This document shows, in pieces, positions 1 to 12,534 of a DNA stretch of 64,000 nt. The DNA is from Hevea brasiliensis (Eukaryota > Streptophyta > Magnoliopsida > Malpighiales > Euphorbiaceae), in the NCBI RefSeq assembly GCF_030052815.1, contig NC_079507.1, positions 13,848,141 to 13,912,140 on the forward strand, written 5' to 3'. The notes under the pieces are model-generated. The model was not told the origin of the DNA. It did no database searches and was given only the letters and a program-made list of their open reading frames with translations. Within the stretch, counting starts at the first letter, position 1. Each line of letters opens with the position of its first letter. The position numbers and the translations under genes are program-made.

Positions 1-2224
1 AATTTTGACCCTTGATGCACTCCAAGTGAGTCAATTCTAATGTTACAAATATGTCACATTTTATAGCCCTTTAGTATTGGTATATGTTACTAATTTCATT
101 TCCAAGTGTATTGCATTTTATTGCAATTTACCGGATTTTGGTGTACTATTTTAACCTAGCCGGATGACCTAGTTTCCTAGGTTTTTGGGTTTTGGTCCAA
201 ACTACAAACTTGTAGGTCTATGTCTTATTGCATGGGAGGTAAAATTTCAGGCTATTTTTAGTTGTATAGACCAAGATATAGTCAATTTACCAATGCTGGA
301 TAGAATGCACTAAAATGGTAGGCTTAGGTCATATTTAGGTCACTTTTGGTTCGGCCAGTTTTGGTACCTAAATTTGTGCAAGTATTTGGCTTGGTTCTGG
401 CCATTTTTGGGCTTTGGTGTCCTCATAAGAATTGTAGATCTATGTCTAAACTATTCATGGTAAAAATTTCAGGTCAATTGGACCTGTTTTGAGTGAGTTA
501 TGGTCATGCTAATGACTACTGTTCATATGGTCAAAAATTCTGGCCTGCACTTACCTATTCTGGAATTGGTCAATTCTTATGTCACTTTGTGGATAGATTT
601 TAGGTAGGCTTCCTCCATGAAAGTTGGCACATTTTGTGCCTAGTTTCATCTTCAATTGGTCTCATACTAATTGAAGTCACACACTTAAGGTTCTAAGCTA
701 AAACATACACTGCCCTACTATACATTCTTCATCACATATCAAATACACATTCTATACTTACTAAGCTAACCCTTTCATGCCAATTCTAGTTTGTACCATA
801 CCATTAACATACTTAACAACACATTTTAGTCATTTTGGACAGCTTGTAACCATTCTCAATATACACACTATAACACAGAATTTTTCCAAAGTCCATTTAT
901 ATAATTTAACCACATGAACATACCCCATTTACATATCCAATTCCAAACTATTATACACATATACATGCTACCACAACAAACACCATAATTCAATAAACCA
1001 TTCCATGAAATTACAAATTTCCAACCACTTTTTAAAATTTCAGATTCACCTCATATAAAATATCTCCTTCAAATTTACTTTCAAGCTTCCAAAACCAAGT
1101 GCACTATCACACATACACTTAGTATACATTATCTAAATTATTTCTATACACATAAGCACCTATACCAACATCTTAAACAACCATTTACAAGTGAAAACAA
1201 ATAACAAATAGTAAGTTTCCATGGCTGCTGAAATGGTTCAACCCCAATAATTCATCAAACATCAAAAATTCTTCCATAAATCAACTATCCACAACCTTGG
1301 TTACACTTTTAATGAAACAAGAATTGAAAACACCCACTTACCTCTTTTGGACTTCTTCAAAACCTCCCCAAAACTTATCTTTCTTGCTCCCTTATTGCTG
1401 CCCAAGGTATGTAAACAAGGTTTAGTGAAGGAACCTAGTGGAAAAGGTGACTTGATCAAGGTTGCATGGAGCTCCTTCCATGGCCGCCAATGGTGGTTTG
1501 AAATGGAGCTTGAATTTGGTAAGGAGAGAGCTTGAGGAAGAAAGAGTGTTGCAGAATATTAGTGGGATAAATTCTGATTTTTTAATGCTTTAGATATCCC
1601 ATAGTGGTCCACTAAGTGATTAAAGAATTTAAGTTAATATTAAACTTCCATTTATTCCACATTATACCCATAATTTTTCTTATTTATACAACACATAATA
1701 TTTCATTTTTTCATGGCATTTTCAAACTTTATTACCATTTATTTTTTATGAAAATTTAGGTCAAAAGGCAACTCGAGGTGTCAATTGACCACAATGCCCC
1801 TATTTAGGTTGCATTCCCGATTTTTCGGTAACACCGAGTTTTGTCGTTTTCTCGATTTCTCATTTTTCTTTGTACTAATTAATTAATTTTTCTTTGATAT
1901 TTCTAATGATATTTATACTTCAATAAGTCTTTAATTATGTCTCGAAACTAAATTCTGAGGGTTTCCTGCAGTCCTGGGGTTGACTATTGCCTACGCCGTA
2001 ACTTCCCCATGCGGTCACCCATCGCTGCGGTGCTAGCTCGTTTAACTTAGTTTCATTTCATTGCTATTATTTTTTCTTTATTTTTCTTGTATTTTCTTTT
2101 CTTGTATTTCATTATTTTGTGTCTCCTCACTAACAATTAAATGTAGTTCTAAGCATCCTAGCTGTTCGGACTAATACTAGTCATCGAAACAGTAGAACGC
2201 ACTACCGAACATAGGAGTGTTACA
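1..2224 (-). mobile_element. T3 element 3' LTR, truncated by the window edge
   Basis: Read on the minus strand, an LTR starts at 2224 with TGTAACACTCC and runs past position 1. It matches the 3' portion of the split T3 LTR (20025-25727) and, in reverse, the T3 solo LTR at 55574. A polypurine tract abuts it at 2225, which makes it the 3' LTR. It holds a 5S-like segment (2000-2047) and a donor-like AG/GTAAGT at 1341 (minus). The short open frame at 1347-1535 is not conserved coding sequence; it decays in the other copies. The far end and TSD lie outside the window. Confidence 0.85.
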
Positions 2225-2242
2225 ATTCTCCCCCCCTTAAAA
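2225..2242 (-). promoter_or_regulatory. T3 polypurine tract
   Basis: Minus-strand purine run (TTTTAAGGGGGGGAGAAT) immediately before the LTR start at 2224. This is the expected plus-strand primer position of an LTR retrotransposon. A degenerate form of the inverted repeat seen beside the T1/T2 polypurine tracts lies at about 2243-2268. Confidence 0.8.
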
Positions 2243-3129
2243 TACATTTCATCCGCTAAATTTTACCCAATAGTCGTCTTACAATATTCACACATTTATT
2301 TTCTCCTTTCTATATGATCGTATAATCTTCTTTCCTCTAAATTTGTGTAAAACTTTTAACAATCTAAGATAATATTTACTTTGTTTATATAGCACTAATC
2401 TTTTCTTACTATCGTTCTGTCTAATATTTTGATTCATGTTCCCTTTTCGAAAGACAATTGAGGTCATGTTAAAATTATTTATCTAATCATGGGTCCTTTG
2501 ACCATTCTGGTCAACAATCTTACTCACATTCGTAACATTTCTTTGTTATATCTGAACCAACTGTTAAAATTTTTACTTTCATAACTCTTTTTATCTATTA
2601 ATATTCTATAACTTACTTCCTTTTGTACTAAACTATAACCTTTCGATATTCTAACTTTTGAGTTTTAAATGCCTAAGTAGGATTTTCAAACTTATTTCCA
2701 ACAATAAAATTATGTCCTGGCATAACTATACCAAAACAGATGTCATTAGCAATTATTCTCATCTTGGTGTACTATCGAGTAATACGTAGCTCTACACAAT
2801 AATCTCAAGTCAGTACTGTAATCTGCAGCTTACAGCACAAACATCAAGAACATTGCATAGTTACTACAATACATTCCAAGAGATCAAACTTTCCTATATT
2901 TTATCCTTCTCGAATTCACTAATATCCGAAACTTATTCTGATTACAATATCCATTGACAATTACTAACTGTAACATCTTTGTCCTCATCTAGAGCAATTC
3001 CATTACTGTAACTTACTTTTAGATAACTGAATTTTTTTTTTTATACGAGGAACAGTAGGAAGGCAAACAATACTGGCACTAACATAAAAGTATGTAGACC
3101 CCAGGTCAAACAATACATATATATATCTT

Positions 3130-3852
3130 AGTTACTAATCGAGAAAGTACCAGCAACAATGTCAAAAGTCTCAGCCTCTTCTCTCTGTCTCATTGCATAG
3201 ACTCTGACCAGAGCACTGCCTTGCTCTGACTGATTCACTGTGCCTTGGTTGCTTGATGGACTACCTCTACCCCTGCCTCTACCTCTGTTAGGTGGTTGTG
3301 AACCTCTGGTAACAGGATTCTGAACTGACCCTTCAGTAGTAGTAGGAGGTGGCCCAACTCTACGGGCACTGATGCAGTCCTTGGCAAAGTGTCCTGTGCC
3401 TCCACAGTTATAACAGGCTCCTATGGCCTTGTAGCATACTCCACCATGATTTCTATCACAAGTTTTACATTGGTGGAGAGGGTAGGAAATTCTAGTTGTT
3501 CGACGACTGGACCTTGGTGGTCTCTGCCCTGATGATCCACCTCTATTATATCTTGAGCTCGAGGCTCCTCAAATTCTTTTCTCTTCCCCAAATTACTACT
3601 CGAGCTCTGACTCATAGGTTTCTCCCTCTTCTCTATTTCACACTGCCCTTGTGGGGGTTGGGTTTGTACTTGGGCTTAGGCTGACAGATTATCATCCATT
3701 TGTTGAAAGAAAGTGGCCATTTGCTGGGCCATTTGTGCAGTAATTTGTACAGGTGGGGCTGGTAAAGTCAAGCTTTCGACTCTTAGGGGCTGGGGCATCC
3801 CCTTGTACCTCAGCCTCTATTGATTGATAGACTCAACGGCCCCTTCTTCCAT
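3130..3852 (-). pseudogene. T3 gag remnant with zinc knuckle
   Basis: Gag-like protein of a non-autonomous gypsy element, broken by frameshifts. The probable start is at 3852 (minus), reading MEEGAVESI, similar to the N terminus of the T1 and T2 Gags. A CCHC knuckle (CYNCGGTGHFAKDC) is read across about 3370-3422, followed by a Gly/Arg-rich stretch and a segment resembling the end of Gag (about 3130-3200). The central capsid-like domain present in T1 and T2 is absent and no pol follows before the polypurine tract. T3 is therefore a gag-only (TR-GAG-like) family. Lengths are approximate because the frame changes several times. Confidence 0.7.
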
Positions 3853-4019
3853 AGTCAATTAGAGGATATTACACCTCCTGAATAAATAACACAAGGAGAT
3901 TTCCTCATGTTAGTGCATATTTATAATATAATGTACTGTATGTATCAAACAATAACATTGAGCAATTGTACTATGAAGAAAGAATATTCAAATTACAAGT
4001 CAAAACAGAATTTAAAAAC

Positions 4020-4041
4020 TAGCTCTGATACCACTAAAACA
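4020..4041 (-). promoter_or_regulatory. T3 primer-binding site
   Basis: Minus strand reads TGGTATCAGAGCT close to the LTR end at 4042, complementary to the 3' end of plant initiator-Met tRNA. This fixes 4042-25727 as the 5' LTR. A splice-acceptor-like TTATTTATTCAG/G (acceptor at 3878, minus) lies between this site and the gag start. Confidence 0.8.
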
Positions 4042-5452
4042 TGTCACACTTTACCCCTTCGTAAGGCATAACATGATCCCGTAGTATATCTAATAAATTA
4101 CCAACTTCGTCTACTGATAACCCATTAAATACACTACAAGAGATTTTAAAACTTTTCTTACTTCTTTTTCCAGTGGTGAGCACTTTTGACAGGTATTAAA
4201 AATTTTTAACTGAAGTGAAACAAACTAACAAATTTGAGTATCAATAATTTCTGTAAAAATTTTGGTAGAGTGCCATCTGTATTTTGGATAAAACAGTTCT
4301 TCAAAAACTTATAAAAAGCACTTCAAATATATAATTCTTCAATCCTAAACTCCAATAATTTGTTCAACACAATAAATTTCTCAACATTATGAACTCAGTT
4401 CAACAATCAATTTTCCAGTGTTTCCAAAAAAAAACTAAGATCAGATAAATTTATCACAGCACTTTTACAGGCCAAAATAGTTTACAATTTTAGTTTACAA
4501 CTGCTCAAAACCAAGTATAATATATACATACAGTGCACATACATTACAACAAAAACTACACAATATGGTATTCTTGATATACCCGACAAAATCTCAAAAT
4601 ATGGTACAAGCAGCCTACTCTGCTGCTCTGTCCATCTGTCTACCTGCGACAGCAACGAAAAAGCTATCGCTGAGTAAAATTTACTCAGTGGTGCACAATA
4701 ACAATTTAAAATGTGGTATATAAACCTTTTATTGACAATTTACAATTCAAATGATTCACAATTTCATGTCACAATTTTTAAAGCTCATATAACACAAATT
4801 TGATCTAACAATTGAATAACACAGTATTGAGAATCAATAACACAATTTAGGTCATGACACAAACTTTTCTGAACATGCCGTGTGTACATCACGACAAGGC
4901 ACACTCATCCCACTAATCGAAATCAATGAGGGATGTAGCTAGCTAGATAATGAGTACTCATCCACACTCACCTCATATTGGCAAGTCAAAGAGGGAGAAA
5001 TATAATCACACTCACCCCATAAATGGAGGAGGAATATAGTAATATTATCATGCCAAGTGTGAATCAAAACCATTCCAAATCACAATATTTAAATATTTCA
5101 TACAAACCACAAAACACATTTTATCTCAAAATTTCCATTGACAAAGTAGGCAACACAATAATTTCCAAATAAAATTCTCAAAGCCAAAACAGTCAAAATT
5201 ATTCATAACTCATTTCTCTAAATAAATTTTTCTGGTAAAAGCAGTGAATATAAAAAGTATCATGCACAGACCTCTGATATATGGCTCTTGGCCCTGACTC
5301 AATGTTCCTAATGCTTCTCAATATCCTTTTTATCTGAAACACACAATTTAAAGTGTTTCAGTACTCAATGAATTCATTTCTAATAATAAAATCTAATACT
5401 TAAATTTTCTTGGTACTATTCCCTTCAATTCATTTCATTAGTCAACCTATAA

Positions 5453-8400
5453 TGTGACACCCCTTTCCCGTGTACAGTATACCCGAGTAAGCAATGTCAC
5501 ACGGTGTACCGGCACACTCTAATATACCTTAATTAATTTTTATTATGCTTTTGAATATAACTTGTGAACTATAATGTATTTGAGCCATTTATTGAAATTA
5601 TAATTTATTTGAGGTTCCGAAAATTCTAAAGAAAATCCGTGATCTGGCTAAAAATGGAGAAAACAGTTCTTCGGAACCTGTGAAAAACACTTCCAATAAC
5701 CATATTCAATCATCTCAAACTCCAATATCATCACAAATTCAATATTTTTCAATTTCAATTCTCAATCATCATTTCTCAGGGTACTCATATATAAACAACA
5801 AATAAATACTCAAATTACTTCCATACATAACCATAAATCTTCATTATTTATATGAACCTCAAAATACATTACATAAGTTCATTTACATATGAGAAAATAG
5901 AAATTTAGTTACAAAATACCAAAATGACACCTAGTGTCCTACCAATGCACTGCAGAAGTTGAGGTGACACGGACACTATGCAGAACTGCAGGATGGACTC
6001 ACCCAGTCTGCGGTCTACTGGGCTCACGATCTGTATCTCCAAAACCTACGCGTGGCAAAAGCAACGCGCTAAGCAATAATGCTTAGTGGTGCAATAATAA
6101 AATAAAAGAAATAGCAAGAAAACAAATATGTAGTGAATGTATATGTTTTATTCGTTTTGAATTTGTACATCATTAACTTTGTCCACTTTCATTCATTTGG
6201 TTGCCCAAGTAACCTATACTAAATGACTGGACTGGATAAATGGGTAAACTGGCACTGGGTATCAAGTACCTTGGGCCGTCACACCATCGGTCACATATGT
6301 ATCTCCCGGTGTGCAACAGAATAGCTAACAAGCTGTATATAATATTAGGCACGAGGCCACATCTCCATACAAGGTCAGAATGGCTAAAAGCCATAAAATC
6401 ACAGAATGGCATATTGCCATGTGCAGTACTGCTAACTGAACCCTATTGGCATGCCAAACTATCCAAACCAATCTTGTTAGGTATACTAGGGCATTTGATA
6501 TTTTTAAATTCTTCAATTTTTGAATTTCAAGTTTTGGTGTCACTATTCACCTCATTGATCAACAAAAATGTTGACTTTTGGATAGAAAATGGGTGTATTG
6601 GTTTTAACACCCTCAATGTACCACATTTTATATTTAAAACTTGTTGGAAATGAACACCCATACCATTTCTAAACTTAAAACCAAGAGGGCAGAATTTTCA
6701 GTTTTTGAAGCCTAACTTTACTGTTCCATTAAGCACTGTTGTAGTGGGAATTTGAGGAAATGGTAAACATGAAAGTTGTTCCTTATTTTGTCTAGTTAAA
6801 TTTCCTTTTTTAATTACTCCATTTGGAGTTTTGTAGCTCCAGATATGGTCCAAAAACCACATCTGGCCAGATTGGAAAAACTGCAGAATTACCAAATCTA
6901 CAGTACCATGAACAGTGACTGTGACTGCCATTTGGGTTAGGTTCTGGTCATAATTTGGGGTAGGTTTCTTCATGAAAGTTGTTTGTCTATGTCTTAACTT
7001 GTTGCTGTAAAAATTTCAGGTCAATTTACAATATCTACAGTGAGTTATGGCCAACTGTTCATTTGGTCATTTCTGCAGGTGCTGTTGCAGGGTATCCGGA
7101 TTGGGGCCAACTTTTGGTCCTCTTGCTTTGGTCTTTTGGGCATGGTTTCTTCAGCAAAAATGTGCCATTATAAGCCTAGTTTCATTTCCAATTGGCCAAA
7201 CACCAATTGGACCTACACAGCCAAAGTTATGGCTATCTAAGTGGGTTGGAATCACAGCCACCCTTGCTGCTGTCCCTAGGCAGCATACTCATTCACTTTG
7301 CCATGCTATATTTCAGTCCAAATTATGGTTAAATTACCTAAAATGGTCACTAATTGACCATTAAAATGTTCTCTAACAATTTCCTAAGCCAAGCCAAATT
7401 TTCACTTCTCAAAACCCTAATTCCCATATGAGTTTTCACAACATGCTTTAATTAACTAACTAATCCATTATACTTATATTTACATACTTTAAACATAATC
7501 TCTAGTGCACTCCAAGTCCATCAAAACACTCAATCTTGTTCCTTACTTAGGGGCAGCTGAAATCCATGGGCTACATACACTTAACTTTTGTTCATTTAAG
7601 TCACAAGTTCATGTTGATTTCAAGTCCCTAACATAGAAAATAAGAGTTTTAAATAGATAGGTGCACTAACCTCTTGTAGGCAGATTTTTCCCAAGCTCAA
7701 AACTTCACTTTCTTTCCTTTTCTTGGCTGCCAAACACTTCCCAAGAGGTATAGACAAGTTTTTGGTGAAAGGTGTCTAGGGTTTAAGGTGAAATAAAGAG
7801 GGAAATTGAGCTTTGATTGAAGTTGTCAATGGAGGTTTGGGCATGCAAGGGTTTCGACTGCACTTGAGGAAAGGGGATGGTGCTGGCTTTTTGATGATTT
7901 TGGTCTTCATTTATCTCTTTTATTAGTTAATGAATTGGTTATAGCTTTTAAATGACATCATCATGATGTCATAAATAAGCCTTTTTCCTCATTTTCTTTT
8001 CTTTTCTTCACTACTCATTTTCAATTTAATTTCTAGTAATGTTTATTCATATTTTATGTCATATTAATTATTTACTCAACTGGACAAGTCGGCCAAAAAT
8101 CACCTCTGAAGGCGAAATGACCAAAATGCCCTCCGTTTGGCTTAACGGGTCAAAATTGTCTGTACCGATTGAAAAATTTTTCTAGGTATTTTCTTGGCAT
8201 TCTAATGCAATAGGAACCTCAGTGACCCTTCTCTGGAGTCTCAAAAATTATTTTATGAATTTTCTCTCGGGTCTAGAGCTCCTAGTTGCGAGAACCGCAA
8301 CTTCCCTCTGAGTTACCCATCGCTAGGGCACTGGCTCGTTTAACTTGTTTGTATTTTATTTCTAAAATTTTTACTAAATTTTTCTTATTAATATTTGAGT

Positions 8401-8516
8401 TAATTATGGTTCCTGACTTTAGTTTAGATATTTTTCCGGACGTTCTAGCTGTCCGGACCGACACCGGTTCACCGGAACAGTAGAATGTACGGAGTTGCTA
8501 CCGGGAGGGTGTTACA
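5453..8516 (-). repeat. 3' LTR of T1-a
   Basis: Minus-strand LTR of 3064 bp, TGTAACACCC at 8516 to GTGTCACA at 5453, very similar by eye to 16950-20024. It contains the tandem hairpins (about 6063-6092), the 5S-like segment (8299-8346) and a donor-like GAG/GTTAGTGC starting at 7670. The ORFs at 6173-7364 are not conserved genes. Confidence 0.92.
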
Positions 8517-8554
8517 ACTCTTCCCCTCTAATTTAAATTTCGTCCTCGAAATTT
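8517..8554 (-). promoter_or_regulatory. T1-a polypurine tract and adjacent inverted repeat
   Basis: Minus strand shows AAATTAGAGGGGAAGAGT directly before the LTR (8534-8517). It is preceded by AAATTTCGAGGACGAAATTT (8554-8535), an 8-bp perfect inverted repeat around AGGA. The same block occurs at the T1-b and both T2 polypurine tracts. In T1 it also encodes the last pol residues (KFRGRN). Confidence 0.85.
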
Positions 8555-9278
8555 ACCTGATGCAAACAGTTGAGGGAACTGTTGCCTCATCGTCTCTTCA
8601 CTTTCCCAAGTTGCCTCTTCGGTGTTGTGGTGCCTCCAAAGCACTTTTACCAGTGGAATCTGCTTATTTCTCAACTCTTTCACTTCCCGAGCTAGGATCC
8701 GTAGAGGTTCTTCTTCATATGTCAAATATGGTTCTTCTCAACTCTTTCACTTATACCACGTGTCTGAGCGGTATCTTCTTAGCATAGACACGTGGAACAC
8801 ATTGTGGATCTTGTCCAGCTCTGGTGGTAAAGCTAGCCTATAGGCCACTGGACCCACACGTTCAATGACTTCATATGGGCCAATGAACCTAGGGCTTAAC
8901 TTACCTTTCCTTCCAAACCTCAATACTTTCTTCCACGGTGACACCTTGAGGAACACTTTGTCGCCAACCACATATTCTATTTCTTTTCTCTTCAGGTCGG
9001 CATAAGATTTACATGCATGCAAGCAACCTTCGATTGGCTTTGATTAGTTTTACCTTCTCCTCGATCTGTTTCACAGTGCAGCCCTACTAGTTTGTCTTCG
9101 CCCAATTCAGTCCAAAGACTGCTGAGTTCTACATTTTCTCCCATACGATTGCTTCATATGGGGCCATTTGGATGCTAGCTTGGTAGCTATTGTTGTATGC
9201 AAATTACGCGATTGGGAGGTATCTATCCCAACTTCCCTCAAACTCAATGATACAACTCCTCAGCATATCCTCAAGGAC
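8528..9278 (-). pseudogene. T1-a integrase C-terminal half with chromodomain-like tail
   Basis: Continuation of integrase after the intron-like insert. It begins VLEDMLRSC, typical of the core just after the catalytic Glu, then a GPY/F-type segment ([22 protein letters not shown], about 8815-8890) and a tail with KVLWRHHNTEEATWESEE that resembles the chromodomain of Tekay/Del chromoviruses. Such tails target integration to heterochromatin. This copy has frameshifts around 9020-9170 and a local replacement near 8725-8760 compared with T1-b. It is not translatable as one frame. Confidence 0.85.
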
Positions 9279-9353
9279 CTGACATATATTTCATGTTATT
9301 ATTATCATTTCAGTTCAATATTTGTATCAATTCCATTGGTTTCAATTGTTTAC
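9279..9353 (-). other. 75-bp intron-like insert in integrase (T1-a)
   Basis: Minus strand: exon TAG/GTAAAC (the last codon was CAG, now TAG) to ATGTCAG/GTC. Removing 75 bp joins SERVIQ to VLEDML in frame, the expected integrase continuity. The insert is AT-rich, has GT and AG ends and a branch-like TAATAAC, and carries an in-frame stop at its fourth codon. The same insert is at 51043-51117 in T1-b, there with donor GT changed to AT. Retention would truncate integrase right after the catalytic Glu. Confidence 0.7.
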
Positions 9354-11624
9354 CTAGATTACTCTTTCGGATTGCCCATCCGTCTGAGGATGGAAAGCTG
9401 TGCTGAAGTGGAGTTGTGTACCCAAGGACTCATGCAACTTCTTCCAAAATCTCGATGTGAACCTTGGGTCTCGATCAGATATGATGGAAAGTGGAATTCC
9501 ATGCAGTCTGACTATCTCATTGATATACAATTCTGCTAACTTCTCCAGTGAGTAGTCAGTCCTAACTGGCAGAAAGTGTGCTGACTTTGTCAATCTATCC
9601 ACTATCACCCATGCTGCATCATGTTTCTTTCGGGTGAGAGGTAGACCATTTACAAAATCCATGGTGACCCGATCCCATTTCCATTCAGGTATGCGTATAG
9701 GCTGTAGCAAACCCGATGGAACTTGATGTTCTGCCTTGACTTGCTGACATGTCAAGCATTTAGTCACATAGTCAGCTATGTCCTTTTTCATACCAGGCCA
9801 CCAATACTGAAGCTTCAGATCATGATACATTTTTGTACTTCCTGGGTGCATAGCATATACACTGGTGTGTGCCTCCTTTAGAATACTGGCCTTCAATTCC
9901 CCATCATCTGGTACACACAGTCTTCCTTTGTAATACAAACACCCATCTGCCTTCGCCTCATTGTCAGTTGCTTTTCCTTCTAGGATTTTACTCATAATAG
10001 CCATTAGCTTCTCATCTACCTTCTGCCCATCTAAAATCTGCTGTAACAGGTTTGGCCTCACTTGCAACTCAGCCAAAATAGCTCCATCTCGAATCAAAGT
10101 TAGACGGGCATTCAATGATCTCAAAGCTGTGATGGACTTTCTGCTCAAAGCATCAGCAACTACATTTGCCTTCCCAGGATGGTAGTCAATCACACAATCA
10201 TAATCCTTCAGGAACTCAATCCATCGCCTCTGTCTAAGGTTGAGCTCCTTCTGGGTTGGCAAATATTTCAGACTTTTGTGGTCTGTGTAAATGTAACACT
10301 TTTCACCATACAAGTAATGCCTCCATATCTTCAGTGCGAAGATAATTGCTGCAAGCTCTAGATCATGGGTAGGGTAATTCTGTTCATGTGGCCTTAGCTG
10401 CCTGGAAGCATGGGCGACCACCTTCCCCTCTTGCATTAATACACACCCTCCTAACCCATTATGAGAGGCATCACTATAGACCACGAAGTCCTTTCCAGAC
10501 ACTGGCTGTGTTAACACTGGTGCCTCTGTCAACATAGCCTTCAACTTCTCAAAACTGATCTGACACTTGTTATTCCAATCAAATCTGACATTCTTGTGTA
10601 ACAGCTTGGTCATTGGAGCAGCTATTAAGGAAAATCCTTTCACAAATCTTCTGTAATACCCAGCTAGCCCCAAGAAGCTTCTGACCTCAGTTGTATTCCT
10701 GGGAGGCTTCCATTCCATCACTGCTTCTATTTTCTTGGGATCCACCCTAATCCCATCAGCTGACACTATGTGTCCAAGGAATGCAATCTCATTCAACCAG
10801 AAGTCACACTTGGACAACTTAGCATACAGCTTCTTTTCTCTCAAGGTTTGCAGAACAATCCTCAAATGCTCATCATGTTCTTCACTAGTCTTGGAATACA
10901 CCAGAATATCATCAATAAAGACCACTACGAACTGATCTAAGTGTGGATGGAAGATACGGTTCATAAGGTCCATGAATGCCGCTGGTGCATTTGTTAGGCC
11001 AAAGGGCATCACCAGAAACTTATAATGCCCATACCGGGTCCTGAATGCAGTCTTGGGCACATCTGCATCCTTCACCCTCAACTGATGATACCCTGATCTG
11101 AGATCAATTTTAGAAAATACTCCTGCTCCCTTCAACTGATCAAACAAATCATCAATTCTAGGCAACGGATATTTGTTCTTCACAGTCACTTTATTCAACT
11201 GCTAGTAATCGATGCATAGCCTCAAAGTCCCATCCTTTTTCTTTACAAACAGCAATGGAGCTCCCCATGGTGACACACTGGGGCGTATAAACCCCTTATC
11301 AAGTAACTCTTGCAACTGAGTTTTCAACTCCCTCAATTCAGTGGGTGCCATCCTATAAGGAGCAATGGAAATGGGTGCTGTACCCGGCAGTGTCTCAATA
11401 GCAAATTCAACTTCCCTTTCTGGTGGTAAACCAGGCAACTCTTCAGGAAATACATATGGGAAGTCTCTTACTGTGGGTATATCACTCAGGTTTGGCTTAG
11501 CCTGCCTAGTATCCACCACATGTGCTAGGTAGGCTTCACAGCCTTTTCTCATCACTTCTTGCAACTGTGGCTGAGATAACATTGGACAGGAAATCTGTCC
11601 TTTCCCCCATAACTGTGATCTCAT
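9354..11624 (-). pseudogene. T1-a reverse transcriptase, RNase H and integrase core
   Basis: A 614-codon frame (11198-9354) plus its upstream part (11624-11202), interrupted by a TAG in place of the Arg of [11 protein letters not shown] motifs are visible: [23 protein letters not shown] and the active-site FIDD at residues 94-97 of the long frame. RNase H follows, with VVYSDAS, the Glu of [14 protein letters not shown] and VVADALSRK. The integrase zinc finger has the H...H...CLTCQ pattern, and the core has MDFV, SDRDPR and SER as the D, D, E residues. Sequence style ([20 protein letters not shown]) fits the Tekay/Del chromovirus lineage. Confidence 0.93.
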
Positions 11625-12315
11625 TACCCTCAGAAGTTTTCAAAGAAATTCTCTTTAATTTGCAATCAACTATTGCCTGATGACGTGACAACCAGTCCAT
11701 TCCCAAAATCACGTCAAACTCGTGGAAGGGCAACTCAATCAGGTCTGCCAAAAATTCATACCCTTGAATCCTTAACGGGCAACCCTTGTATACTTTGTTC
11801 ACCACTACACTGTGGCCCAATGGATTAGTGACCAGAATGTCTTGGTCACTCTCCCCTACTAGTATCCCCCTTTCTACGGGTAGGTTGATGCAGATGTATG
11901 AATGAGTGGATCCTGGATCCACCAATGCATGCACAGGTGTATTGTAGAGGGAGAACGTACCCCTGATGACGTCCGAGGCATCTTGCTCCTCCTGAGCTCT
12001 AATAGCATAAGCTCTTGCAAGTGGTCTACTGTCAGGCCTCTCTGGCTCAGATGCAGGCCTCTGTATTGGTCCAACAGCCTCAGATTTACCAGATTTTCGA
12101 CCTCTCTGTGGTGCAGGAGCAGGTCTATCTGCTTGTGTTGGAACAGCTGTAGTAGTTCTGCGTGGACAGTTCTTCAACTGATGCTCTGTTGACCCACACC
12201 TTAAGCAGGCACCAGTCACTCTCCAACACTCCCCCTTATGCCACTTTAAGCAATGTGGACATGCAGAAGATGCTGAGGCTGGTCCCCTGAACCCCATCCC
12301 TGGAGAGCTGCCCAC
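11536..12315 (-). pseudogene. T1-a Gag zinc knuckle and aspartic protease
   Basis: A 259-codon frame carrying a CCHC knuckle (CLRCGSTEHQLKNC) near the start, a Pro/Arg-rich linker, then the retropepsin motif ALVDPGSTHSYI and the second protease segment ending DVILGMDWL, before the RT. DPG in place of DSG or DTG at the active site is usual in plant gypsy elements. The frame shifts relative to RT near 11536-11624. It processes Gag-Pol in an active element; here it is a relic. Confidence 0.88.
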
Positions 12316-12534
12316 TTATGGTGTGGACTAACCTCTCCTAGGGGTAAACTGTGGCCTGGGCCCCTGAGACTGACCCTGACCTTGTGGCTGGCCTGAACTC
12401 TGTGCAGATGGACCCTTGAACCTCTTCCCAGGTGCAGGAGATGAACTAGACTGACCCGGGCCCCTCTTCTGCTGTCTATCTCTTCTGCTCTGCTCACTGA
12501 TTCTTACTTTTTCAACCTTTATTGCAGCTTCCAC
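12246..12534 (-). pseudogene. T1-a gag, segment downstream of the nested solo LTR
   Basis: Continues the Gag frame across the solo LTR at 12535-16115: EAAIKVEKVRISEQSRRDR followed by a Gln/Gly/Pro-rich stretch, ending in a stop near 12328 and a frame change into the zinc-knuckle frame. The same peptide order is at 41890-42000 in T1-b. Confidence 0.85.

Noticed and set aside
6240..6653. 137-codon frame as a possible LTR-encoded protein
   Set aside because: The corresponding part of the sister LTR (about 17737-18152) is broken into shorter frames, so there is no selection for coding.
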